From Spisula solida (lineage: Eukaryota; Mollusca; Bivalvia; Venerida; Mactridae), in the NCBI GenBank assembly GCA_947247005.1, contig OX365948.1:55907401-55971400 (forward strand): a stretch of DNA of 64,000 nt. The letters are read 5' to 3'. Below are positions 27,701 to 39,700 of this stretch, piece by piece (positions within the stretch are counted from its first letter, which is position 1; the number at the start of each line of letters is the position of its first letter). Both the position numbers and the translations under genes were made by a program. The notes under the pieces were generated by a model. It was not told the DNA's origin. It made no database searches and saw nothing but the letters and a program-made list of their open reading frames with translations.

Positions 27701-30700
27701 TGGATGAAAATGGCGAAAATTTGACCACACAAAAATATCCCTAAGTATGGTACCTAAATGAATAAATGGTTGACCTTGGGTAGCATTCAATATTGATCTT
27801 ATTTAATTGGAGAAAAGGATAGCCAATCATATCGCCTGTTACTGACCAAGAGTATAATATTGTGTGATCTGATTGGTTGTCCTTATCTTTAAGTCAAGTA
27901 AGATCAATATTGAATACCACCCCTTCACATTTTGTAAACTGTACTACATGTAATTAAAATTGGGAATAGATATAGATAGTTGGTGATTGTGACATTTATG
28001 ATACAAACTGTAGTCATCCCCATACGCTCGCAGCTTCCGGTTGTTACGCCGATTTTCAGTTGTCATAGTTATAGTATGAAAACGCAGGTAACTGTATCAT
28101 TGATTAACAGTAAAAAAAAGGATTTTTTTTTGTAAAATTTATATATTTATGAATATATAAATTTTACAAAAAAAAAAAATTCTCTAAATCAATGATACAG
28201 TTACCTGTGTATGAAAACTGTACAATGCTCTGACAGAACTGAGAAGCGGTGTATCGCGATTTCTACCATGATTATGCAAACTGTATCATCCACAGGGAAT
28301 GGGGGGTATATGTATATGGAACATTTAACAGGGGTCCTACATTCAGGATTTGCTGCACTAGGAAGAAACATTTCTGCAGAAAATGAAAATAATTTTGTGA
28401 AAACATTCAAAGCATTGACAAAGCTATTGTCATTTGAAAATTTCATTGTCTGAAATTTAACACTAGAACTATGTTTGAACCTAATTTTGGTGTGTGGGTG
28501 TTAGCTAATAGCATTCAAAACAGACTTGCGACTCGTTTTCAGGTTTGGGCATTTATGATGCCTCAGTAGAACCCCTGATTTAAAGACAAGGGGTGACATT
28601 TCAATTTCACAATTTGAGAACTTGAAATGATGAAGTTGAAATTGTGAAGTATTGAAGCTTGAAAATGAATGTACGATTTCATGTCTGATGAAATCGCGAT
28701 TTCACTTCAGTTAATTTCAACTTTGTGAAATTGAAAAGTCACTGCGAGTCTTTTATTAGTATTGTGTATATATCTCTGTGGTGGGAATCATGCATGTTGG
28801 TTTTGTGGTCCTGTTTATGGTATAGGCAAAATGGTTAGTACAAAGTTTTACAATAGATTATCGACCGATATACAATGAAAATGACGTCTAGTTGTTTTTA
28901 TGACGTCATGCAGGTAAACAAGTAATGTAAACAACATAGATCTCACAAAATAACTCTGGCTTAATATATCATACCGAGTTTAAATCATGTTAGAATCGAA
29001 ATAAAATATTCAAAAGCTGTTGTATACCGGCTGTTATACAATGGTTTGCCTACAGCCTTCATGGTTAATTCCTATGCGTCTGAACTCCAAACCATTATAT
29101 ATAAGCCGGTATACAACGGTTTTTCATAGTTTATTTCTTTATTATACCCTTAAAAAAAAAAAAAAAAAAAAAAAAAATGAATATACATTAAATGTTATTC
29201 GTGTTTGGTGGTTTCTCTCTATCTTCGATATATTTATTATACCCTTAAAATAATTGACTTACTTCCTGATGTAATTCTCTTCCTGTGGAGAATAGGGCTA
29301 TGAATAAGCTCCCTCCATTTATCTCTGTTCTGTGCTATCATTACTGCTGTTGCCCATGTGCCTAGTCCAAGCTCTTTCCTTTTATACCCTCTGTCTTCCA
29401 GGTTTCCTTAGTCTTGCGTTAAAACCTTTGGAGCATTTTATAGAATTTCATAGGAACATTTATCTTCTTGCATTGACCTTATATAAAAATTTAAATTGCT
29501 GGGTACTGTTTTATCAAGGCACTTACGGAAATCGTAAACTTACGAACAAATTTAAAGTCTTTATATTTTGTTTACAGTTATGTAGGGTGGTAAATGGAGC
29601 TGCACTATATCAATGATTCAGTTAATGAACTCCTACAAACCATGTCTAGCTCAAATTTGCAGTTGTAAAAGAATTATAAAGAATTGAAATTTGAACGTAA
29701 CTTTAAATTTTTCGTAAGTGCTTTGATAAAACAGTACCCTGGACCATTACAGTAACGTGTTTATTCAGTGTCTGTGTCAGTTCTTCCATTGAATGATTAT
29801 TGCCGTAGTTATGGCCCTTTTAGGGAAACATTCGTATTTTGTGTCAAAAACCTTTCTAGTTTTCACTTATTTTGACCGAGACATATGTTTGTATGTATAA
29901 CTTATCATTTTCTCATAAATCTTTTATTTGTTTTTGAAAACCAATCCTGTGTATTATGTGAAAATGAAACACAAAAACTGTCTTGTTTACTACAGATTGT
30001 ACCAAATTTAATCATGGATTCTAAGTTTACTCTATGGTACATATTGCTGTGGTTATACATAGACAAGGATATGTTCATGTACGTAACCATATATAATAAA
30101 AATAAAGACTTTATTTATAGAGGCAACACTGTAAGTTAGGCAATTGCCCAATCTTCCCTGTGAGCCTCTTGTGAAATATATTGGTATCTCGGGGTTTGGT
30201 AATAAATTGAGAAGCAGAAGCATGTACCATGTAAGGAAGTTGATAGCTTTGTGTGTTACAATTATACTTCGCTGGCTTAGAATTAGAAGTTTGTTAGTAC
30301 AAAATCAATATTTTGAGAAAACAAAAAAAACTGTCTGAAAAATACTTATGGACTAACAAGCTTTTTAAACTCATTTTGGTCAACATGACCACTTCATAAG
30401 AAGCAGATGCAGTAATGCAGATTTCAAATATCCGGTATGCATGAGTCTTACAAGGTCATAAGTTCTTCAAATTCTAAGCCAGCAACTTGTCTGTACATGT
30501 ATGCATGGTATGGTGTAGGCTTTGTGTGTGAAGCATTATTAGGCATGTATGGTGTAGGCTTGCTTGGTTATGTATCTTCTATATATATAGTCTTCAATTG
30601 ACATTACGCCAGATGGGTGAACAAGTGGTCCGAAGGTTGTGGGTTTGATGCCTCCTCCAGACGGTCAAAAATAGAAATGCTTTTCAGTGTTTCCCACCCA

Positions 30701-33700
30701 ACATAACTAAAATTACTAACAGTCATTCGGACTAGACGTTAAGCAAGGTCCCGTGTATGATGCTTTACATCAGGCACGTAAAAGAACCAGGGATGCTTCT
30801 GGAACTGGAGCATCTTCTGTATCACGCACTATCCCTCAAGAACTAAAGTGACTTACCTCTTCTGGGGGCCTCTTCCGTATGTATTTCTGGTGGTGAGGAT
30901 AAATAAAAGAATATAAACCAATTACGCCAGTTGTCAATGAAATAAATACCTTTACAAATGTTTTTCCGTTAAATCATAAACAGTTATTGTCCAATACTGT
31001 TAAGTAACTTATGTCAAATCGCCCAGATATATTTTTATGAGAGTAAGGTGATCACTGAAAATGATGATGATGATGAATTCGCTTGAAAGCCTTCAGCAAA
31101 CAACTTGCTCTGGTGTAATGTCAATTTTACTTCAACTTGAATAATATGATAACCGCCTCCTCGATAGCCTAGAGGTTGAGCGTTCACTTCGAATGCGGGA
31201 GGTCTCGGGTTCGATCCCTGGCTACGTCATACCAAAGACGAAATAAACATGGTACCAGAAATTCCCTTGCTAGACACTCAGCATAAAAGGGAAACTGGCT
31301 TCTCTTCTCTCATACCCTTGTGGCGATGGATAACATCAGGAATGAGGTGTCGAGAGTGATTAATATAAGTTGGAAAAACTTGTTTCACAATCAAACTTAA
31401 ATAAATTAGTATAAACTATAATATGATAACATGAGGCTGTTACACGGCTTATTAAATGTTGTAATTTTAATACAAATATATCATGATTTTTAGCTCACCT
31501 GTCACAAAGTGACAGAGTGAGCTTTTGTGATCACTCTTTGTCCGTCGTCCGTCCATCGTCCGTCCGTCAACAATTTGCTTGTGTAGACACTAGAGGTCAC
31601 AATTTTGACTTAATCTTTATGAAACTTGGTCACAATGATCATCTCATCAAAATCTAGGTCAAGTTCGATATTGGGTCATCCGGGGTCAAAAACTAGGTCA
31701 CAAGGTCAAATCATAGAAAAACCTTGTGTAGACACTAGAGGTCACAATTTTGACTTAATCTTTATGAAACTTGGTCACAATAATCATCTCAACAAAATCT
31801 AGGTCAAGTTCGATATTGGGTCATCCGGGTCAAAAACTAGGTCACAAGGTCAAATCATAGAAAAACCATGTGTAGTCACTAGAGGTCACAATTTTGACCT
31901 AATCATTATGAAACTTGGTCACAATGATCATCTCAACAAAATCTAGGTCAAGTTCGATATTGGGTCATCTTGGGTCTAAAACTAAGTCATAAGGTCAAAT
32001 CATAGAAAAACCTTGTATAGTCACTAAAGGTCACAATTTTGACCTAATCATTATGAACTTTGTCACAATGATCATCTCAACAAAATCTAGGTCAAGTTCA
32101 ATATTGGGTCATCCAGGGTAAAAAACTAGGTCACAAGGTCAATTCATAGAAAAACCTTGTGTAGACACTAGAGGTCACAATTTTGACTTAATCTTTATGA
32201 AACTTGGTCGCAATGATCATCTCAACAAAATCTAGGTCAGGTTCGATATTGGGTCATCCGGGATCAAAAACTAGGTCACAAGATCAAATCATAGAAAAAC
32301 TTGTATAGTCACTAGAGGTCACAATTTTAGCCTAAACCTTATAAAACATTGTCACAATGATCATCTCAACAAAATCTAGGTCAAGTTCAATATTGGGTCA
32401 TCCAGGGTCAAAAACTAGGTCACAAGGTCAAATCATAGAAAAACCTTGTGTAGACACTAGAGGTCACAATTTTGACTTAATCTTTATGAAACTTGGTCAC
32501 AATGATCATCTCAACAAAATCTAGGTCAGGTTCGATATTGGGTCATCCGGGGTCAAAAACTAGGTCACAAGGTCAAATCATAGAAAAACCTTGTATAGTC
32601 ACTTGAGGTCACAATTTTAGCCTAATCCTTATGAAACTTAGTCAGAGTGATCATCTCAACAAAATCTAGGTCAAGTGCGATATTGCGTCATATGGGGCCA
32701 AGAACTAGGTCACTAGGTCAAATCACAGGTCTTGCACGTACTGCTATAACAGGTGAGCGACCTCTTGTTTACAATCTGTTAAATTGAATTCAGTCAGTGG
32801 AATCGGCTAGTGTGAAAATGGTAAGAACGTCAACACCATAGATGATGGGGTTTGTTCTCCAAGACACTTTAGTTGACTACATTCATAGTACTAACTTTCT
32901 TCTCCATTTCTGATATAGATGATAATTTTTTTATATGGTCAGGTGCTTTAAATGGTAATTTGATATAATAACCTTTCTAACACTGTTAGGGTGCACTCGC
33001 CTGGGGTGCACTGCCTGCAGGCACAGAGCCAGAAATTTTTCTCTCAGCTCTGAGGGGTCCAACCAGTTATTTTTTTCTGAGGATTAGGGGTCTGATATCA
33101 GCTCTTTTGCTCCTAGGAGGTCCAACAAGCTTCTTTTCTTTGAGTTGTGTCCTGATATCAGACACTTAAATAAGAGCCTTAAATTTTTTTGTGTATATAA
33201 ATATTTTTGTCAAATGCCCCGCGGTGGCCCTCATCTGGATTGGTGCTCAGGGTCTGTTGTACTTGATTGTCATTTTCTGTGCTGAATTTTATCAATCTAA
33301 AAAATTTAATACATAACTTGACAATTTGATATTATAATATCCTATTACTATAACCCTGTGCACTAAACCCCTGGGCACTAAAACCCTGGGTATTATATTT
33401 CTTTGAACATGTAGTATTGTATGCATATTTAATCTATAACGGCTTCTTTCTCTGTAGTTCTTTAACAAAATTGGTTTACTATACATGTATTATGATAGTT
33501 ATGCAAATAACAACATTTTGAAATTATCTTTAAGTTATCTGATTGAAGTCTAATTATTTTGAGTCTCTTTTAATTTGGTGCTCAGTTGCCATGATTTATA
33601 ATATCTCTGACTTTCTATTGATATCATTTAGTTGACCATTGATTAAATTTAATGAAACATCACATGAATGCTTGGTACCAAGCCTAGTTGTGTGTATTGA

Positions 33701-36700
33701 TTGAATTTTAAGTCCTCACCATAAGTATGAATGACTCCAAAATTGGTATGCATGTTTCTTGCTGTGACATGAAGTGCAGTGCGCAAGAATCATAACTCTA
33801 CCTAATGTGTAGTGTTTGAATGATTCCCTTGTGATTGATTTTATCAGGGCATTTTTTTGTCCAGAGCATAACTTTGTCGTTTTTAGTTCAGATGACTAGA
33901 GAACTCTTGTGAGTCGGATATGTAGCCCAATACTGGATAGTTTTCCATGACACATGTGCATGTTGTCAGGCGACACATGTGACTTGCGGAGCTTTTATAG
34001 GTTATTTTGTCACCTGTGATAAAACACTAGGTCACTGGGTCATTGAAAATAATTACTTACAGGTTACGATTGGTGCCTGCACTACCACACAGTGAGTGGC
34101 ATATTTGAACTGGACCTCATTAATCTTCGTGTGTTTTTGTTATAACGTATGCCGTAAGAATGTTTTAACTTCTTAAAATAATAAACCTATTAGGAGGACA
34201 GAAAAGTACGGACTACTGTAAACCAATTTAATTTCGTGAATACATGTACTAATTTTTAGCTCACTAGTGCCACCAAGTGGCAAGGTGGGCTTTTGTGATT
34301 GTTTTTTGTCCGTCGTCCGTCTGTCCGTTAAACTTTTCACCGTTAACACTCTAGCACTTTCAATTTTGCTTTGATCTTCATCAAACTTGGGCAGTAGTTG
34401 TAACTCAAAGAAATATAGGTCAAGTTCGAAGTTGGGTCATGTGGGGTCAAAAACTAGGTCAATAGATAAAATAATAGGAAAACCTTGTTGTTACACTCTG
34501 GAGGTCACATTTTTGCTTTGATCTTCATCAAACTTGGTCAGTAGTTGAACCTCAATAAAATATAGGTCAGGTTCGAAGTTGGGTTATGTGGGGTCAAAAA
34601 CTAGGTCAAAAGGTCAAATAATAGGAAAACCTTTTTAACACTCTGGAGGTCACATTTTTGCTTTAATCTTCATTAAGTTTGGTCCAAATGGTTATCTTGG
34701 TGACCTTAAGGTCAAGTTTGAAGTTGGGTCATATGGGGTCAAAAACTAGGTCAATAGGTCAAATAATGGGAAAACCTTGTTAACACTCTGGCGGCCACAT
34801 TTTTGCTTTAATCTTCATGAAGTTTGGTCAAAATGTTTATCTTGATGATCTTAAGGTCAAGTTCGAAGTTGGGTCATGTGGGGTCAAAAACTAGGTCAAA
34901 AGGTCAAATATTAGGAAAACCTTGTTGTTAGCACTCTGGCGGCCACATTTTTGCTTTAATCTTCATGAAGTTTGGTCAAAATGTTTATCTTGGTGACCCT
35001 AAGGTCAAGTTTGAAGTTGGGTCATGTGGGGTCAAAAACTAGGTCAAAAGGTCAAATAATAGGAAAACCTTATTAACACTCTTGAGGCAATATTTTTGCT
35101 TTAATCTTCATCCTCTTTGGTCAAAATGTTTATCTTGATGACCTTAAGGTCACGTTTGAAGTTGGGTCATGTGGCTAAAAAACTAAGTCAATATGTCAAA
35201 TAATAGCAAAACCTTTTTAACACGCTGGAGGCCTCCGTGTTGCTTTAACCTTCATCAAGTGTAGTCAAATTGTCATCTTGATGACCTTAATGTCAAGTTC
35301 AAAGTTTGGCCATGTTTAGCAGGTGAGCGCCCCAGGATCTATGATCCTCTTGTTGCATTTTGCTGATCGTCCGCATATTAGCGACTAAAAATTTTTGCAA
35401 CTTTTTAATTGCACAAAGTTCTTCCTCGCGCAACTCCGCGAACTTAAATCACACAAAATAATTTCTTGGTTTACAGTATTTAAGAGTTCTAGCACAGGAA
35501 CATGCATAATTTAAAAAAAAAAAAAAAAAATTGAAAAAAAAACAATGTTGAAAAAGAAATTCAGTAGATCTATGTATTAAAATTAGAGATGGGACCGAAT
35601 ATTCGAATATTCGGAAACTGAACGAATATTCAAATCCAAATTCAATATTCGAATATTCCAAAAAAAGAAATCAGATTTCTGTCATTTTAACTGAAAAAAA
35701 TGGAAACACTTTAATTATTCTCGTAGTACGAGTTGAAAGCTGTAATTGGGATTTCACAGCCTAAAACTTTTACTGACAAGTGTGTGGGATTGTTTTAATT
35801 GACCAACAAAAGATAATAATTAGGGGTCATCATCCACTGCAGGATAAGCACAGATGTATAAAGTTATTGTTGTGTCGGTAAATTTTATTGATACTGGCTC
35901 TACAGTAGGCCTAGTGAAATTTTTTCTTCAATTTTTTTTTTTAAATTATGCAAGTTCCTGTGGTTCTAGCTAGGCCATTGTTGCCACACTATGTTTGATT
36001 TCTTCCTAGTAAACTGTATGTTGATTGATGTGTACATTTCAGTACATGAAAGGATCTGGTCCAGAGAAGAAAGCAAGCGTATCATCTGCTTCTCCCGAGT
36101 AAGTATTTTCTCCTTTAAACTTTAAAGTCACATTATCTCTCCCAAAACTTTTTTCCCGATCATCCAGTAAATAGACTTAATATACAAAGAATTAGGATGT
36201 TTTTCACACATGAACTATAATTGACGACAGAATGTCAGCTATATCTGTCGAAATAGTATGCCAAAAATCACATTTAGTAAAATATATGGAAGACAAAATA
36301 CTATTTTTGCAAGAGTTGCTCCCCTTAGATTTTGAATTATGCATTTATTGTTTATATTTCATTATTTTGTCTACAAACCAACTGGAGGCTTTATTTATTA
36401 ATCTTCCATCTTATGGTGTTTTCCACCTTAGGGACCCAACTAAAGTGCTCAATGCATGATTTTGCAGATAGGTTGCCAAGTTATTGCATTTTGAAAATTG
36501 CCATTTAAGGCATAATGGGACTTTAACCTTCTCCTTTACTAAGTTAAGTATAAGTCTATTTTCCGACATGTGTCCATTCAACCTACTGTATATTTACCTT
36601 ACATTGAGTCACAAGTCGGCTGTTACTCTCGGCGCTGATGGCAGCCACAGCAAACCGACTTTTGACACTCTCATGTACCCATTCACACCTTGGTTTAGTA

Positions 36701-39700
36701 GAGCATTGTTGATTATTCTTGCTCAGATAAGTTAGTGATCATAACCGAGACCTATCAATCTCAAAGCACACGTATGGCGTACATCAAGGTCACCGCTCCC
36801 TGCTTTGATGTATTTCATGAATTTTAAATAACCAATGAAATAAGAGAAACCGAAGTACCAAGAGCTGAAGCACAAAGAGAGAGCACATAGAGAGTATTAC
36901 CGAAGTACAGAGAGAACATTTCGCTACAGCAATAGCGTAATAAAACTACAACAACATGTATTGTAAAATCATACATTTTCAAGAAGGGAAGATTTCTCAA
37001 ATTTGTAATTAGGAAGTGTGGTTTGCAAGGCTAAATGTTCGCGATATTTAAACTTTACTAAAAACTGCTTTTTTTGCAATTTTATGTGATTGTTTAAATT
37101 CAAAAGCACATTTTTGCAGTGAAGTGTACTGGTAGTACAGATTTTCGTTAGTCTTATTTATCTGGGAATGTAATCCGTTCATGAATGGAATATATGACTA
37201 TCAGGGTTGTCAATTTTCCTGATTTATCTGGAATTCCGGATTTATCATTCCTGAAAGGGCAATGATTTCTGACCAAAATAAAAGTTATTTGATGAAAATA
37301 TCTCAAGAAATGGCAAAGTTATGGTAAATTTAATCTGCTCTGAAGGATTTTCTTGAATACAAACTGAGCTTATTAAGGAACAATGTCATTTAAGGCCTCT
37401 TGTGTGGCAAAAATGGTTGGCCACATATGATTTTCCTGATTTTAAATTTGGCTCCATTGACACCACTGGACTATAGATATTGTATGTTTTCAGGGAACCA
37501 CAAGAGGTATATGAAGATGTAGACGGTGAAGGAGCCGAAGATCTTATAGAGGAAGGTTTGTACACCAATTATAATCATAAAAACTAGCTCCCTGATTAGC
37601 GAGGGGAGACAATCCAAGACATGTTGATTTTGTGCTGAACGTCTGTGTGTCTGGAAGGATGGATGTCACAAAGTTGTAATCCTAAACCAATTTCCCAATA
37701 TGAAAAAGGCTATAATTTCCCTAAAATTGAAGGAAGAATTTCCCAATGAACATTTTAAAAAAAAATCAAAATTGGACATAAAATGATAAAGTTATGAACA
37801 TTTTTGACAAGAGGTCAAGCATAAAAGTTTACAGCAACCAGTTAACAGTCACATGTAATCTCTTTTTCTGTTTTATTTGGCCTTTCTGCTTCATGAAAAT
37901 TCCCAATTTCAAGTTGTCACGACGTGAAAATTCCCAATCTGAATGGACACGGACCCTTTCCAAAAGCGGCAAAAAAATCACTGGGTTGGATTTCAATTTA
38001 ACTTCACATGTACTAAAAGATAATAGATAATCTGACTGGGAAGGCAGCACTCAACTTAACCAGCCGAGCACAAAAAATAATTTTAGACATCACCTACCAC
38101 AATTACATGGTACAATGCCCACCACATAAATGAACAAGAAAATGAACTTAACTGCTAAGCCCAAGTCCCAGCTGTCAAAAAGCTGAATGACCTTGTTTCA
38201 GTTATAAAACAGCTGAATTCCCTAGTTTCACCTTTAAATAGCTGAATGACCTAGTTTCAGCAATAAAAAAAGCTGAATGACCTAGTTTCAGCTATAAAAA
38301 GCTGAAAGTCCTAGTTCCAGTAATAAAACAGCTGAATTCCCTAGTTTCAGCTTTTAAAAGCTGATTGCTCTAGTTTCACCTTTAAATAGCTGATTGCCTT
38401 AGTTTCATCAATAAAAAAGCTGAAAGCCCTAGTTCCAGTAATAAAACAGCCAAATTCCCTAGTTTCAGCTTTAAAAAGCTGATTGCCTTAGTTTCAGCGA
38501 GAAAAAAAGCTGAATGGCCTAGTTTCAGCAATAAAAAGCTGAATTGCCTAGTTTCAGCGAGTAAAAAAGCTGAATGACCTAGTTTCAGCAATAAAAAAGC
38601 TGAATTGCCTAGTTTCAGCGAGAAAAAAAGCTGAATGGCTAGTTTCAGCAATAAAAAAAGCTATATGACCTAGTTTCAGCAATAAAAAAGCTGAATTGCC
38701 TAGTTTCAGCAATAAAAAAAGCTAAATGACCAAGTTTCAGCAATAAAAAAGCTGATTCCCTAGTTTCAGCAATAAAAAAGCTGATTGCCCTAGTTTCAGC
38801 AAATAAAAAAGCTATATGACCAAGTTTCAGTAATAAAAAAAGCTGAATGACCTAGTTTCAGCTATATAAAAGTGTATTTGTGCATTATTGGCTGGAAAGT
38901 AATATGGCCGTGTTATATATTATTAAATAAAACTTTGACATGTTAGCTTTTTATTGGTATAAGAAAATGTCATATGAAATACTGAAGACGAAATAAAAAT
39001 GGTACCAGGAATTCCCTTGCTAGACGCTCGGCATGATGGAGAAACTGGCTTCTCTTCTCTTATACACTCGTGGACAGCATCAGGAATGAGGTGTCGAGAG
39101 TGGTTAATATAAGTTCAAAAAACTAGTTTCACAATCGACCTTAAATAAATTAGTATTAAAAAAAAGGATTTTCCCATGGCATTCGGTTGTAATTGTTACA
39201 CATATTATGAAACACCTTGTATATTATGTTGATTATACTATCTAAGCATGGCACTGAGAATATTGGAGTGGCTGTTTCGAAGACTGTGCAGCTCTTGTTT
39301 GGAAAAGGGTGTAAAAACCAATGAACACAATGTGACATCATCTAAGCAAAGACCTAATTATACAAAGATTGGAAAAATCTACCAAATCTCATAATATCTC
39401 GCGGCAGTTTTCTGAAATCTCGCGAAATCTCGGTTTTTCTTAATACCTTATATCTCCTGTTTTAATATACATAGGAAAAAACTAATAAAATTATGCAATA
39501 TATTTATTATTCTGCTTTAAAAAGATACCTAGTTAATTGAAATCAGCCAAGAAATTAAACAATAGACCTCAAAAAGCCAGACCTACTCTCATCTTAATGG
39601 AAATTCCAATTTTATCAGAAAAATACCTGATCTGCCTCATTCAAACAATATGTTTTTGAATTTATAAGAGATAGAAAAAAATAAGTAACATCATGCAGTA

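Noticed and set aside
31492..35354. Two long arrays considered as protein-coding repeats
   Set aside because: No frame stays open; arrays are bounded by the hairpin, CCGT tract and CTTGTT ends of interspersed elements.
38382..38651. 89-codon repetitive minus-strand frame
   Set aside because: Generated by the 30-bp minisatellite.
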